DNA from: an uncultured Coriobacteriaceae bacterium
GTDB lineage: Bacteria > Actinomycetota > Coriobacteriia > Coriobacteriales > Atopobiaceae
Length of the DNA: 57,884 nt
Direction: 5' to 3'
Assembly (NCBI GenBank): GCA_902795065.1
Contig: CADBJR010000005.1
Span: 1-57,884 of the forward strand
The notes beneath the pieces were generated by a model. The model ran no database searches and was not told the DNA's origin. It saw nothing but the letters and a program-made list of their open reading frames with translations. The stretch's first letter is position 1. Every line of letters begins with the position of its first letter. A program made the translations under genes and the position numbers. Positions 1 to 7,817 of the stretch are shown in pieces.

Positions 1-732
1 CGTCGTGCACGGAACGGAGAGGTAGTACACGTGCGGCAGCGTCGAGATGCGCCCGTTGAGCTCGAGCGCGTGGTCGACATGCATGTCGTAGGCCGCGTAA
101 TCCCTTGGATCGCGCCCGTCCGGCTCAGTCTTCAGGAACGCGGTCATGATCTTGGCCGTCACCCTGGTCCACAGCGGGACCTTCACGGCACCGGGCTTGA
201 AATCGGGATCTTCGTAGAGGTCGTACGCCGTGGTGCCGTTCAGCGGCGAGGCCAGCGCCGCGATGGTGTGGATGCGCTCGGCCATGCCGCCGACGAAGAG
301 CGGCGAGAGCTCCGACGGATCCGTCGCCGCGCGCTCCGCCTCATCGCCGTTGGCCAGAAGCTCCGAGAAGAGCCGCGCCGTCGCGCCGCCGAAGGAGTGG
401 CCGACCAGCACGAGGCGCGTGCCGTCGTCCCACGAAGGGATCAGCGGGTCGTCCGAGAAGTCGCGGCCGAAGCGCTCGTGCCCGTACTCCGCGGCGTGCG
501 CCGCACCGTAGTCGACGCGCGTCCCGGCGATCTGGGCATAGAGCTCGCAGGCACGGTCCCACGCGCTTCCCATCGGGGAGACGGACGCGGCGTAGCATGC
601 GTAGCCCTGCTCGCGGAGATGGGCCATGAGGTCGCCACCGCTCATCCCCCAGTACGGCCTGCGCGCGTACTTCTCGTCGTAGCGCCCCCAACCGGCGAGG
701 CCGTGGACGAAGACATAGGTCAGGTTGCTCAT
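1..732 (-). CDS. Secreted-lipase-type alpha/beta hydrolase (C-terminus outside window)
   Basis: At least 244 codons run off the left edge, so the C-terminus, with part of the catalytic triad, is not visible. The sequence starts near VFVHGLAGWG (residues 7-16), has a YWG segment, a WDRACELYAQ block and a DYGAAHAAEYGHERFGR block (74-90), then GHSFGG at 111-116 with Ser113 as the nucleophile. That block order is characteristic of the staphylococcal/Geobacillus lipase family (family I.5), which hydrolyses acylglycerols. Those relatives are secreted, but no signal peptide is visible here, so this one looks cytoplasmic or unconventionally exported. The ATG at 732 follows a GGGGGAG ribosome site. 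The gene is monocistronic as far as seen and lies downstream of the Cna_B gene terminator. Exact substrate (lipid or small ester) is unknown. Confidence 0.8.
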   Translation of the reverse strand, partial: MSNLTYVFVHGLAGWGRYDEKYARRPYWGMSGGDLMAHLREQGYACYAASVSPMGSAWDRACELYAQIAGTRVDYGAAHAAEYGHERFGRDFSDDPLIPSWDDGTRLVLVGHSFGGATARLFSELLANGDEAERAATDPSELSPLFVGGMAERIHTIAALASPLNGTTAYDLYEDPDFKPGAVKVPLWTRVTAKIMTAFLKTEPDGRDPRDYAAYDMHVDHALELNGRISTLPHVYYLSVPCTT

Positions 733-801
733 GGTGCCGCTCCCCCGCTCATCGATCCGACAACGCATTCAAGCATACGCGAAAAGCACCGCCATGGGAA
801 A

Positions 802-823
802 GGAGGCCCCGTCCGGAGCCTCC
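802..823 (-). terminator. Terminator after the Cna_B surface protein gene
   Basis: GGAGGC and GCCTCC form a short GC stem 50 bp past the stop codon of the Cna_B gene. On the minus strand it is followed by TTTCCC. The U tract is short, so efficiency is uncertain. Confidence 0.5.
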
Positions 824-875
824 CCTCTTTGCTCTCGTCCTATTCCGGAGGACGCTGTGTCAGCCTTCCCGCAGG

Positions 876-3638
876 TTAGTTGCGCTCCTCGCGTCCGGAC
901 TTGGCGAGGTAGACCGCGGCACCCGCGATGACGGCGATGCCCGCGACGACGCCCACCGCGATGACCGGGAGGACCGGGAATCCGGCGTCCTTGCCACCGT
1001 CGTCGGGGGTCGGGACCGTGCCGGCGATGGTGCTGGTGACCTCGAAGCCGTTGGTTCCGGCCTTCTTGGTGGAGGTGGTGTACCCCTCGATCTCGGCCGT
1101 CTGGACGGTGTAGGCGATCTCCTTGCCGTCCTTGGTGTACTTGGGCAGGTTCTCCCAAGCGCCCTTCCAGCCGGTGGCCTCGTTCAGGTCGATCGGGTTG
1201 ACGCCCTCGGCGGGCTTGCCGTCGGCGAGCAGGGTCACCTTGATGGAAGCGGGACGGATGCCTTCCTTGTCGTCGGCGTCGACCCACTTCGCGGCGACGT
1301 TGACCACGGTCTTCTCGGGCTTGTGGGCGTTGGTGATGGTGCCGCCGGACTTGGCGGAGGTGCTTGCGGCCTCGTAGCCCGCGGGAACCTTGGCCTCGGA
1401 GACGGTGTAGGCGATCTCCTTGCCGTCGGCGTACTTGGGCAGGCCGGTCCAGGTGTAGGTCCAGGTGCTGCCGTCCTTCTTGACCTCGGGCTTGGGAGCG
1501 TCGGTGCCCTTGGGCAGGCCGTTGAGGGTGAGCGCCAGGTCCTCGGGGCGCAGGCCGTCGCCGTTGTCCGCGTCGTCCCACTTCACCGTGACGGTGACGG
1601 TGACGGTGCCGGGCTTGTGGGTGTTGGTGATGGTGCCGCCCACCTTGGCCGGTGCGCCGGCGACCTCGTAGCCGGTGGGAACGGTGCCCTCGGAGACGGT
1701 GTAGGCGATCTCCTTGCCGCCGTCGAACTTGGGCAGGCCGGTCCAGGTGTAGGTCCACACGCCGCCGTCCTTCTTGACCTCGGGCTTGGGGGCGTCGGTG
1801 CCCTTAGGCAGGCCGTTGACGGTGAGCGCCAGGTCCTTGGGACGCAGGCCGTCCTTGTTGTCGGCGTCGTCCCACTTCACCGTGACGGTGATGTTGACCG
1901 ACTCGGACTTGTGGGTGTTGGTGATGGTGCCGCCGGCCTTGATGGAGGCGTAGTCCGCGGTGTAGCCGCTGGGAACCTTCTCCTCGGCGATGGTGTAGGA
2001 GATCTCCTTGCCGTCGGCGTCGGTCTTGGGCAGGCCCTTCCAGGTGTAGGTCCAGGTGTTGCCGTCCTTCTTGACCTCGGGCTTGGGCGCCTCGGTGCCC
2101 TTGGGCAGGCCGTTGAGGGTCAGCGCCAGATCCTGGGGACGCAGGCCGTCGCGGTTGTTCGCGTCATCCCACTTCACGGTGGCGGTGACATCGACCGTCT
2201 CGGGCTTGGGCGCGGGCTTCGGCTCGTGGACGTTGGTGATGATGCCGCCGGCTGCGACCGTGGCGGGGTCGGCCTTGTAGCCATCGGGGATCTTCGCCTC
2301 GGTGGCGGTGTAGGCGATATCCTTGCCGTCGGCGTCGGTCTTGGGCAGGCCCTTCCAGGTGTAGGTCCAGGTGTTGCCGTCCTTCGCGATCTCGACGTCG
2401 GGGGTGGGGGTGCCCTCGGGCACGCCGTTGAGGGTCAGCTCGAGCTTCTCCGGGCGGATGCCGTCCTTGTTGTCCGCGTCGTCCCACTTCACGATGACGG
2501 TGACGTCGACCGGCTCAGGCACGGGGGTGGGCTTGGGCTCGGGTGCGGGCTCGTGGGTATTGGTGATGGTGCCGCCGGCTGCGACCGTGGCGGGATCGGC
2601 CTTGTAGCCCTCGGGCACGCTCTCCTCGGCGACCGTATAGGCGATCTCGGCACCGTCTGCATCGGTCTTGGGCAGGCCGGTCCAGGTGTAGGTCCAGGTG
2701 CTGCCGTCCTTGGCGACCGTCGGCTCGACGCCCTCGGGCACGCCGTTGAGGGTCAGCTCGAGCTTCTCCGGGCGGATGCCGTCCTTGTCGTCGGCGTCGT
2801 CCCACTTCACGGTGACGGTGACGTCGGTCAGGTCGACGACGCTCGTGATGCTGGCGGAGAGCTGGTCGGTGGTGCTCCTGACGTAGGTGCCGCGCGCCCA
2901 GAACGACCAGACGGAGAAGTCGTCGAACTCGACCTTGTCGGCAGACGTGGCGAAGCCGCCCTTGTCATAGTGGCCGTAACCGGTGAGGAACGTGGTGTCC
3001 TTCCACTCGGTCGGGAAGTCGGGATGCTTGGCGACTGCCTCGAACATGACGATCTGCTCGCTCAGGCTGAGCTTCTCGGGCGTCCAGATGTAGAGGGTCT
3101 CGCCGCTCTTCATGGCGATGAAGCTCATCGGGGTGTCCTTGGTGTTGATCTCGAAGCCGTTCGCATCGCTCGGCTTGATCCAGATGTCGTCGTGCTCCCC
3201 TGCCTTCTCGATCTTGAGGACGAGCTCGGGGTTCTTGCGGGCGATATCGGAGAATCCCGGGATCGGGCTCTCCTCGGTCGCGAAGCTGTAGGGATGGTAG
3301 TTCCCGTCCGCGTCGCGGTAGAAGAGCGGGTCGGACTCGGAGTCCTTGAGGTCGAAGTTGTACTTCCAACCCTCTTCTCCGCTGACCTTGGCGGTGGCGA
3401 ACGGCTCGGCACCCTGGTAGAGGTCGCCTTCACGGAAGCGGTAGAGGTTCACGGTGACGGACTCGGGGCGCTCGCCCTCGCCGCCATCCCAGACCTTCGT
3501 GAACGGGACGGTGATGTCGACGGGGGTGTACTCGTCGATCTTGTCGTCCTCGGCCGCAAGAGCCTTGGTGCTGAACAGCGGGGCGGCGATGGCCACGATG
3601 GCGACGATGGCGACCATCAGCATCTTCTTGATCTTCAT
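876..3638 (-). CDS. Cna_B-repeat surface protein, membrane anchored
   Basis: A 920-residue exported protein. The start at 3638 follows GAGGAGGG and gives a clean signal peptide (MKIKKMLMVAIVAIVAIAAP, then an ALA-AE-like cleavage site). A first Cna_B-like domain lies at about residues 34-110, followed by a region of unknown fold to about 255, then six Cna_B (prealbumin-like) repeats of 80-110 residues, each beginning with a KWDDAD-type strand. The first five end in TNTH or TNVH, supplying the Lys and Asn of an intramolecular isopeptide bond, with a Glu in the YT..E strand. The sixth reads VTST instead, so its Asn is missing. Pro/Glu/Lys-rich linkers join repeats. The C-terminus is a hydrophobic helix plus SGREERN, typical of a wall-anchor tail, but no LPXTG motif precedes it. 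Probably a stalk-like adhesin or pilin-related protein; the ligand is unknown. Confidence 0.85.
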   Translation of the reverse strand: MKIKKMLMVAIVAIVAIAAPLFSTKALAAEDDKIDEYTPVDITVPFTKVWDGGEGERPESVTVNLYRFREGDLYQGAEPFATAKVSGEEGWKYNFDLKDSESDPLFYRDADGNYHPYSFATEESPIPGFSDIARKNPELVLKIEKAGEHDDIWIKPSDANGFEINTKDTPMSFIAMKSGETLYIWTPEKLSLSEQIVMFEAVAKHPDFPTEWKDTTFLTGYGHYDKGGFATSADKVEFDDFSVWSFWARGTYVRSTTDQLSASITSVVDLTDVTVTVKWDDADDKDGIRPEKLELTLNGVPEGVEPTVAKDGSTWTYTWTGLPKTDADGAEIAYTVAEESVPEGYKADPATVAAGGTITNTHEPAPEPKPTPVPEPVDVTVIVKWDDADNKDGIRPEKLELTLNGVPEGTPTPDVEIAKDGNTWTYTWKGLPKTDADGKDIAYTATEAKIPDGYKADPATVAAGGIITNVHEPKPAPKPETVDVTATVKWDDANNRDGLRPQDLALTLNGLPKGTEAPKPEVKKDGNTWTYTWKGLPKTDADGKEISYTIAEEKVPSGYTADYASIKAGGTITNTHKSESVNITVTVKWDDADNKDGLRPKDLALTVNGLPKGTDAPKPEVKKDGGVWTYTWTGLPKFDGGKEIAYTVSEGTVPTGYEVAGAPAKVGGTITNTHKPGTVTVTVTVKWDDADNGDGLRPEDLALTLNGLPKGTDAPKPEVKKDGSTWTYTWTGLPKYADGKEIAYTVSEAKVPAGYEAASTSAKSGGTITNAHKPEKTVVNVAAKWVDADDKEGIRPASIKVTLLADGKPAEGVNPIDLNEATGWKGAWENLPKYTKDGKEIAYTVQTAEIEGYTTSTKKAGTNGFEVTSTIAGTVPTPDDGGKDAGFPVLPVIAVGVVAGIAVIAGAAVYLAKSGREERN

Positions 3639-3858
3639 GTCCGGTCCCTCCTCGTTCCCTGCTGTTGCTCGGCGCAGGGTTCCGACTCTGTCTGCAGTCT
3701 TCCTGTCCCTTATACGCACCATCGTACGGGTTCGTCCCACATCCGTGGAGATAAAATATGAAACAAGTTCAGGCTTTTCGGCAGGTGGGGTACGGAATCG
3801 TTGCAGTTTTTACGGGAGATGCCCTCTGTAGGGAGCTGAAGGAGGTATCCGATAAACG

Positions 3859-3882
3859 AAAACAGGCTGCCGAAGCAGCCTG
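3859..3882 (-). terminator. Terminator of the tRNA operon
   Basis: CAGGCTGC and GCAGCCTG form a perfect 8-bp stem with a UUCG-type tetraloop (3863-3882). It is followed on the minus strand by TTTT (3862-3859), 10 bases after the encoded CCA of tRNA-Glu. This is a textbook intrinsic terminator. Confidence 0.85.
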
Positions 3883-3891
3883 CGGGGGATT

Positions 3892-3968
3892 TGGTAGCCC
3901 GTGCGGGATTCGAACCCGCGATCTCCGCCTTGAGAGGGCGATGTCCTGGACCACTAGACGAACGGGCC
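3892..3968 (-). tRNA. tRNA-Glu (anticodon CTC)
   Basis: A complete cloverleaf on the minus strand: acceptor GGCCCGT pairs with ACGGGCT (first pair G-U), the D arm is GTCT..GGAC, the anticodon loop CTCTCAA carries CUC (reads GAG), and the T loop is TTCGAAT. The 3' CCA is encoded (3892-3894). It is the second gene of a two-tRNA operon and lies 23 bases downstream of tRNA-Gln. Confidence 0.95.
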
Positions 3969-3991
3969 GTGCTCTGCGCTGAGGCGGACAT

Positions 3992-4065
3992 TGGCTGGGA
4001 TGGAGAGAGTCGAACTCCCGTTGACGGAACCAGAATCCGCTGTCCTACCACTAGACGACATCCCA
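3992..4065 (-). tRNA. tRNA-Gln (anticodon CTG)
   Basis: A complete cloverleaf on the minus strand: acceptor TGGGATG pairs with CATCCCA, the anticodon loop TTCTGGT carries CUG (reads CAG), the T loop is TTCGACT, and CCA is encoded at 3992-3994. It is the first gene of the tRNA-Gln/tRNA-Glu operon. Confidence 0.95.
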
Positions 4066-4090
4066 AGATGCCAACCGTGCGCGAGAAAAT

Positions 4091-4119
4091 AGATTACCGT
4101 AACGCTCCCGTGATTGCAA
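4091..4119 (-). promoter_or_regulatory. Promoter of the tRNA-Gln/Glu operon
   Basis: On the minus strand a -35 TTGCAA (4119-4114) and a -10 TAATCT (4096-4091) are separated by exactly 17 bp. Transcription would start about 20 bases upstream of the mature tRNA-Gln end. Confidence 0.7.
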
Positions 4120-4182
4120 GCGAGAATTCAAAAGAATCTTGCCGATTGCCGTCAGAGCGATCCGATCAGCCCGTGCGGCTTC

Positions 4183-4749
4183 CTAAGCGCGGTACTCCGC
4201 GGTGAAGCGCTCCAGCAGATCCGACGAGTTCACCAGGAAGGGTGCAAGGCGCTCGGTAAGGCGCTCCGGCGTCTCGCGCATGCCGTCGTCGATCCAGATG
4301 CGGATGATCTCGAGCAGGCCAGCGGTGTAGAAGCGCGCGATAAGCGCACGGTCCTGCAGTGCGATGTCGAGCCCCACGGAGGTCTCCTCGACCGAGCGCA
4401 TGATGTAGATGCCCAGCTCCTGCTTGAGCAGCTCGTCGATGTTGACCGAGCCCTTCGCCTGCGCGGCGCGCATCACCAGCAGGCGGTTCTCGTACATGCG
4501 CTCGAGCACGGCTTGGATCTCGGTGCGCCATCCCTCCCCGCGCACGGGCCGCACGGTCTTCATGAGCTCATGGTGCAGCGTCCACGCATGGAGGTCGTGG
4601 ATATCCCTGAAGTGGTAGTAGAACGACTGCCGCGAGATCCCGCATATCCGTGTGATGCTCGTAACACTGACCGGCTCGTTGGGATGCAGCTCGAGATACT
4701 CCAAGAGCGCCCGGGCAAGCAGTTCCTTGCGCGAATCGGATTCCGCCAT
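4183..4749 (-). CDS. TetR/AcrR family transcriptional regulator
   Basis: A 188-residue protein. The N-terminal 50 residues form a TetR-type helix-turn-helix (SVTSITRICGISRQSFYYHF), followed by a helical C-terminal domain that resembles the DhaS-like subgroup of TetR proteins with a long ligand or dimer domain. The ATG at 4749 is preferred over an upstream GTG because GGGGAGG sits 8 bases before it. The gene is divergent from the radical SAM gene at 4924, with 174 bp between them that contain inverted TGTCA motifs. The likely role is control of that neighbour and of itself. No ligand can be read from the sequence. Confidence 0.85.
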   Translation of the reverse strand: MAESDSRKELLARALLEYLELHPNEPVSVTSITRICGISRQSFYYHFRDIHDLHAWTLHHELMKTVRPVRGEGWRTEIQAVLERMYENRLLVMRAAQAKGSVNIDELLKQELGIYIMRSVEETSVGLDIALQDRALIARFYTAGLLEIIRIWIDDGMRETPERLTERLAPFLVNSSDLLERFTAEYRA

Positions 4750-4786
4750 GCCGCACACCTCCCCACCAGATGGGCCTTTTTTACAT

Positions 4787-4842
4787 TGTCATGTTCTTTG
4801 ACAGATTTGCGCAGGTGAAATGACAGCTCGGCGCATATGTCA
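4787..4842. promoter_or_regulatory. Inverted TGTCA motifs, candidate TetR operator
   Basis: The divergent intergenic region holds TGTCA (4787-4791) with TGACA (4799-4803), and TGACA (4821-4825) with TGTCA (4838-4842), as two inverted pairs with 7- and 12-base spacers. A perfect TTGACA -35 for the plus strand lies at 4798-4803, but no good -10 is visible at 17 bp. That the TetR protein binds here is inference. Confidence 0.4.
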
Positions 4843-4923
4843 AGCGAATGGCGCCCCGCGCGCTGACCGATCTGCGCGAAGGGCATCATCCCAGTGTGGC
4901 AGCCATCGATGGAAGGAGTCGTA

Positions 4924-6294
4924 ATGCAGTCGAAAATCGCCCATGCGGCGGAGCGCAAAGCGTTCGAAATCGCCGCGAACCAGCTTATCGGGAGCGCCTC
5001 GAGCCAGAATCGCGAGCAGGCCTTAGAGAAGTACCTCTCGCTGGCGATCAAGCTCATCGGGTCGAGGATACCCGGCTTCGAGAAGGGCGTCCGCACCGCC
5101 CTCTACCCTGGATCCAAATGGGAGAAGTGGCTCTTCGACCTCATCGACGAGACCGACCCGCACGTGCTCAAGACCCTCATCATGAGCGGCGGCTACGAGG
5201 CGGCGTTCCGCGGGTTCTCCGACACGGTCGAGAACGCCGAGCGCCTTGATTGCAACATCCCGTGGATCATCCTCTTCGACCCCACGAGCGCCTGCAACAA
5301 GCATTGCATCGGCTGCTGGGCCGCCGATTACGGCCATGCGCTCAACCTCACCTACGATGACATGGACCGCCTGGTGACGCAGGGTTCCCAGCTTGGCTGC
5401 CACATGTACATGCTCACGGGCGGCGAGCCGCTCGTGCGCAAGGCCGACGTGCTCAAGCTCGCCGAGGCCCACCAGGATTGCGTCTTCAACATCTTCACCA
5501 ACGCCTCCCTCGTGGACGAGGCGTTCTGCCGCGAGGTTCAGCGCCTGGGCAACATCCTCTTCTCGGTGTCGCTCGAGAGCTACGAGCCCTCCATCAACGA
5601 CGGGCGGCGCGGCGACGGGTCGTTCGAGGAGGTCATGGCCGCCTTCGACCTCATGCGCGCGCATGGCCTGGTGTTCGGCACGTCCACCTGCTACACGCGC
5701 GACAACATCGAGCTGGTCACATCGGATGAGTTCTTCGACCTGCTGGTGGAGAAGGGCTGCCGGTTCGCGTGGTTCTTCCACTACATGCCCGTGGGCGACG
5801 GGGCGAACGCCGACCTCATGCCCACACCCGAGCAGCGTGCCTACATCCTGCGGCGCATCCGCGAGGTGCGCGGGTTCGAGGGCGGATGGCCCATCTTCGC
5901 CATGGATTTCCAGAACGACGGCCAGTATGTGGGTGGATGCATCGCAGGCGGGCGTGCCTATTGCCACATCAACGCCCGCGGCGACGTCGAGCCGTGCGTG
6001 TTCATCCACTACTCGAGCGCCAACATCAAGGAGAAGAGCCTGCTCGAATGCCTGCAGCAGCCTATCTTCAAGGCGTACCGCCGGCATTATCCCTGGAACG
6101 AGAACCATCTCATGCCCTGCCCCATGCTCGAGAACCCGCAGATCCTGCCCCAGATGGTGCACGAGGCCGACGCGCCGTCCACCGACTACGTGGCCCCCGA
6201 GAGCGCAGACAGCCTCTGCGCGCGCACCACGCCCTACGCCGAGGCGTGGGCTCCCGAGGCGGCGGAGCTCTGGGAGGAGGCTCGGCTGCAGTAG
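4924..6294 (+). CDS. Radical SAM protein with SPASM-like C-terminal cysteines
   Basis: A 456-residue protein; the start at 4924 follows GAAGGAG. The radical SAM cluster motif is C124-NKH-C128-IG-C131, followed by the MLTGGEP glycine motif and a TIM-barrel-like body to about residue 330. A later cysteine set (GGC..YC..GDVEPC, then LEC and MPCP) looks like a SPASM/Twitch auxiliary Fe-S domain, as in peptide- or protein-modifying maturases and related enzymes. No precursor peptide gene is seen next to it. The upstream 110 residues are helical and not recognised. It is divergent from a TetR regulator that probably controls it. The reaction is unknown: the fold and the 4Fe-4S/SAM chemistry are known of the family, the substrate is not. 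Confidence 0.8.
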   Translation: MQSKIAHAAERKAFEIAANQLIGSASSQNREQALEKYLSLAIKLIGSRIPGFEKGVRTALYPGSKWEKWLFDLIDETDPHVLKTLIMSGGYEAAFRGFSDTVENAERLDCNIPWIILFDPTSACNKHCIGCWAADYGHALNLTYDDMDRLVTQGSQLGCHMYMLTGGEPLVRKADVLKLAEAHQDCVFNIFTNASLVDEAFCREVQRLGNILFSVSLESYEPSINDGRRGDGSFEEVMAAFDLMRAHGLVFGTSTCYTRDNIELVTSDEFFDLLVEKGCRFAWFFHYMPVGDGANADLMPTPEQRAYILRRIREVRGFEGGWPIFAMDFQNDGQYVGGCIAGGRAYCHINARGDVEPCVFIHYSSANIKEKSLLECLQQPIFKAYRRHYPWNENHLMPCPMLENPQILPQMVHEADAPSTDYVAPESADSLCARTTPYAEAWAPEAAELWEEARLQ

Positions 6295-6326
6295 CTGACG
6301 CGGGCATGGCCTGTCGATGATGCCGA

Positions 6327-6362
6327 TGTGCGCGAAGGAACGGCTCCGTCCCCTCGCGCACA
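6327..6362 (+). terminator. Hairpin after the radical SAM gene
   Basis: TGTGCGCGA and TCGCGCACA form a 9-bp stem 33 bp after the stop codon, with a further small stem in the loop. No T run follows, so it is a weak or non-canonical terminator at best. Confidence 0.35.
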
Positions 6363-6448
6363 AGGTGGGCTCTCGATGGATGTTTGCGCCAAACGCCCCT
6401 CATAGGGCTATCATGGACGTTCGCAGTGCTTATGAGGAGGGACGCGCC

Positions 6449-6919
6449 ATGGTGGAGCCATCGCCCGAGGTGGCAGCATACGCCGCAGACATACTCCGCT
6501 CGCCCGCGTTCGCGCGCGAGAAGGACGCCATCCAGCATGGCACGACCACCGTGTACGACCACTCCGTCGCGGTGGCGAACGTCTGCGTGCGCCTGGCCCA
6601 CGCGCTGCCGCTGCGCATGAGGATGCGCCCGCTCGTGCGCGCGGCGCTGCTGCACGACTACTTCCTCTACGACTGGCACGACCGCAGCACGGCACGCCCG
6701 CACCATGCCACGCACCACGGACGCTATGCGCGTGCCAACGCCGAGCGCGATTTTGGGATCACGCGGCACGAGGGCGACATCATCCAGAGCCACATGTTCC
6801 CGCTCGAGGGCTTCCCCGCCAGCCGCGAGGCGTGGCTGCTCGCGCTTGCCGACAAGGGCATCTCGCTTGCCGAGGCCCTTGCGGGCCTGCGGGCGCGGAT
6901 GGGGGTGCGTCGTGGCTGA
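6449..6919 (+). CDS. HD domain protein
   Basis: A 156-residue cytoplasmic protein; the start at 6449 follows GAGGAGG by 8 bases. It contains the H..HD arrangement of a metal-dependent HD phosphohydrolase: TVYDHSVAVAN (His38), AALLHDYFLYDWH (His69-Asp70), then HHGRYARANAERDFG and a late LADKG block. Members hydrolyse phosphate esters, often of nucleotides. This short single-domain version has no output domain and its substrate cannot be inferred. Its stop codon overlaps the GTG start of the next gene by 8 bases, which indicates translational coupling. Confidence 0.8.
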   Translation: MVEPSPEVAAYAADILRSPAFAREKDAIQHGTTTVYDHSVAVANVCVRLAHALPLRMRMRPLVRAALLHDYFLYDWHDRSTARPHHATHHGRYARANAERDFGITRHEGDIIQSHMFPLEGFPASREAWLLALADKGISLAEALAGLRARMGVRRG

Positions 6920-7739
6920 TCTCGCCAAACTTGTCGCATGCTTTGCCATCTACTCCTGCGCGGGGTGGCTCTTCGAGTCCATCCTCTGCTCGGTCTCGGA
7001 GCATCGCTTCATCAACCGCGGTTTCCTCAACGGCCCCATCTGCCCCATCTATGGGGCAGGAGCGCTGGCGGCCGTGCTCTTCTTGGGCGGGATCGGCACC
7101 ATACCTGTGCTCTTCTGCTGGGGGGCGATCGTCTGCAGCATCATCGAGTACGCGACCTCATGGCTCATGGAGAAGATCTACCACGCGCGCTGGTGGGACT
7201 ACTCCGACCGCTTCCTCAACCTCAACGGCCGCATCTGCGTCCCGGCGACCCTTCTGTTCGGGTTCTTCACCACGCTCGTCGTGAGCGTGATCCAGCCTGC
7301 GCTCACAGCACTCCTCTCCGCGCTCGACACGCGCGTGCTCGAGGGGTGCTGCGGCGCCTTCCTCGCCCTGCTCGCGCTCGATCTGCTCGTCACCAACATG
7401 GGCCTCTCGGGCTTCCGCCGCAAGATCGACGCGTACTGTGATGCGCTCACCGCCCAGGCGCAGACCATCCACGGGGTGCTCACCGAGGGCGACAACCCGG
7501 TTGCCGAGAGCTACCAGCGTCTTAAGAACAGCCCTGTGGGCCATGCCTACGTGCGCCTGCGCGAGCTCATGCCGGGACCGGTCGCCATCGAGGATATCGG
7601 CCACGACCTGGCCGTCTCGTTCTCAGCCGCCCTCACCGCGCAGGAGCGGCGCGTGATGGACGCCTTCCCGCGCATGCGCGTGAATGCGCCGAGCATATCC
7701 GACCTACGCGACAAGCTCCTCGGACCCCATCAGAACTAA
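6912..7739 (+). CDS. Putative ABC-transporter type IV membrane protein (PF06541)
   Basis: A 275-residue protein. The start is taken as the GTG at 6912, inside the end of the HD gene, because the preceding frame is shadow sequence. Five or so hydrophobic segments occupy residues 5-165, including FAIYSCAGWLFESILCSV, a GFLNGPICPIYGAGA block and a WWDYSDRFLNLNGRICV block. These are the hallmark motifs of the PF06541 (CmpB-like) family. The last 100 residues are soluble and helical. No ABC ATPase is adjacent, so a transport role rests only on the family name. It is probably coexpressed with the upstream HD protein. Confidence 0.75.
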   Translation: MADLAKLVACFAIYSCAGWLFESILCSVSEHRFINRGFLNGPICPIYGAGALAAVLFLGGIGTIPVLFCWGAIVCSIIEYATSWLMEKIYHARWWDYSDRFLNLNGRICVPATLLFGFFTTLVVSVIQPALTALLSALDTRVLEGCCGAFLALLALDLLVTNMGLSGFRRKIDAYCDALTAQAQTIHGVLTEGDNPVAESYQRLKNSPVGHAYVRLRELMPGPVAIEDIGHDLAVSFSAALTAQERRVMDAFPRMRVNAPSISDLRDKLLGPHQN

Positions 7740-7741
7740 AA

Positions 7742-7774
7742 TGGAACCTTTTCTTCCAGGAAAGAAATGTTCCA
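7742..7774. repeat. Palindromic hairpin, copy 1 of a tandem pair
   Basis: A 33-bp inverted repeat that begins TGGAACCTTTTCTTCC and ends GGAAAGAAATGTTCCA, 2 bp after the stop of the PF06541 gene. It can fold on either strand and probably acts as part of a bidirectional terminator between convergent genes. Confidence 0.7.
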
Positions 7775-7784
7775 TTTTGCAGAG

Positions 7785-7817
7785 TGGAACATTTTCTTCC
7801 AGGAAAGAAATGTTCCA
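7785..7817. repeat. Palindromic hairpin, copy 2 of a tandem pair
   Basis: A 33-bp unit identical to the copy at 7742 except for one base in the left arm (TGGAACA instead of TGGAACC), which makes its stem better. The period is 43 bp. It ends directly against the stop codon of the nucleotidyltransferase gene at 7818. Confidence 0.7.

Noticed and set aside
1180-2880. Repeat array resembling a CRISPR
   Set aside because: The repeats are the in-frame Cna_B domains of one gene with 200-300-bp units, not short palindromic repeats with unique spacers.
1323-3761. 812-residue open frame on the plus strand opposite the Cna_B gene
   Set aside because: Antisense shadow of a GC-rich repetitive gene: the translation is Gly/Val/Leu/Asp-rich, repetitive and has no domain; the minus-strand frame has signal peptide and known repeats.
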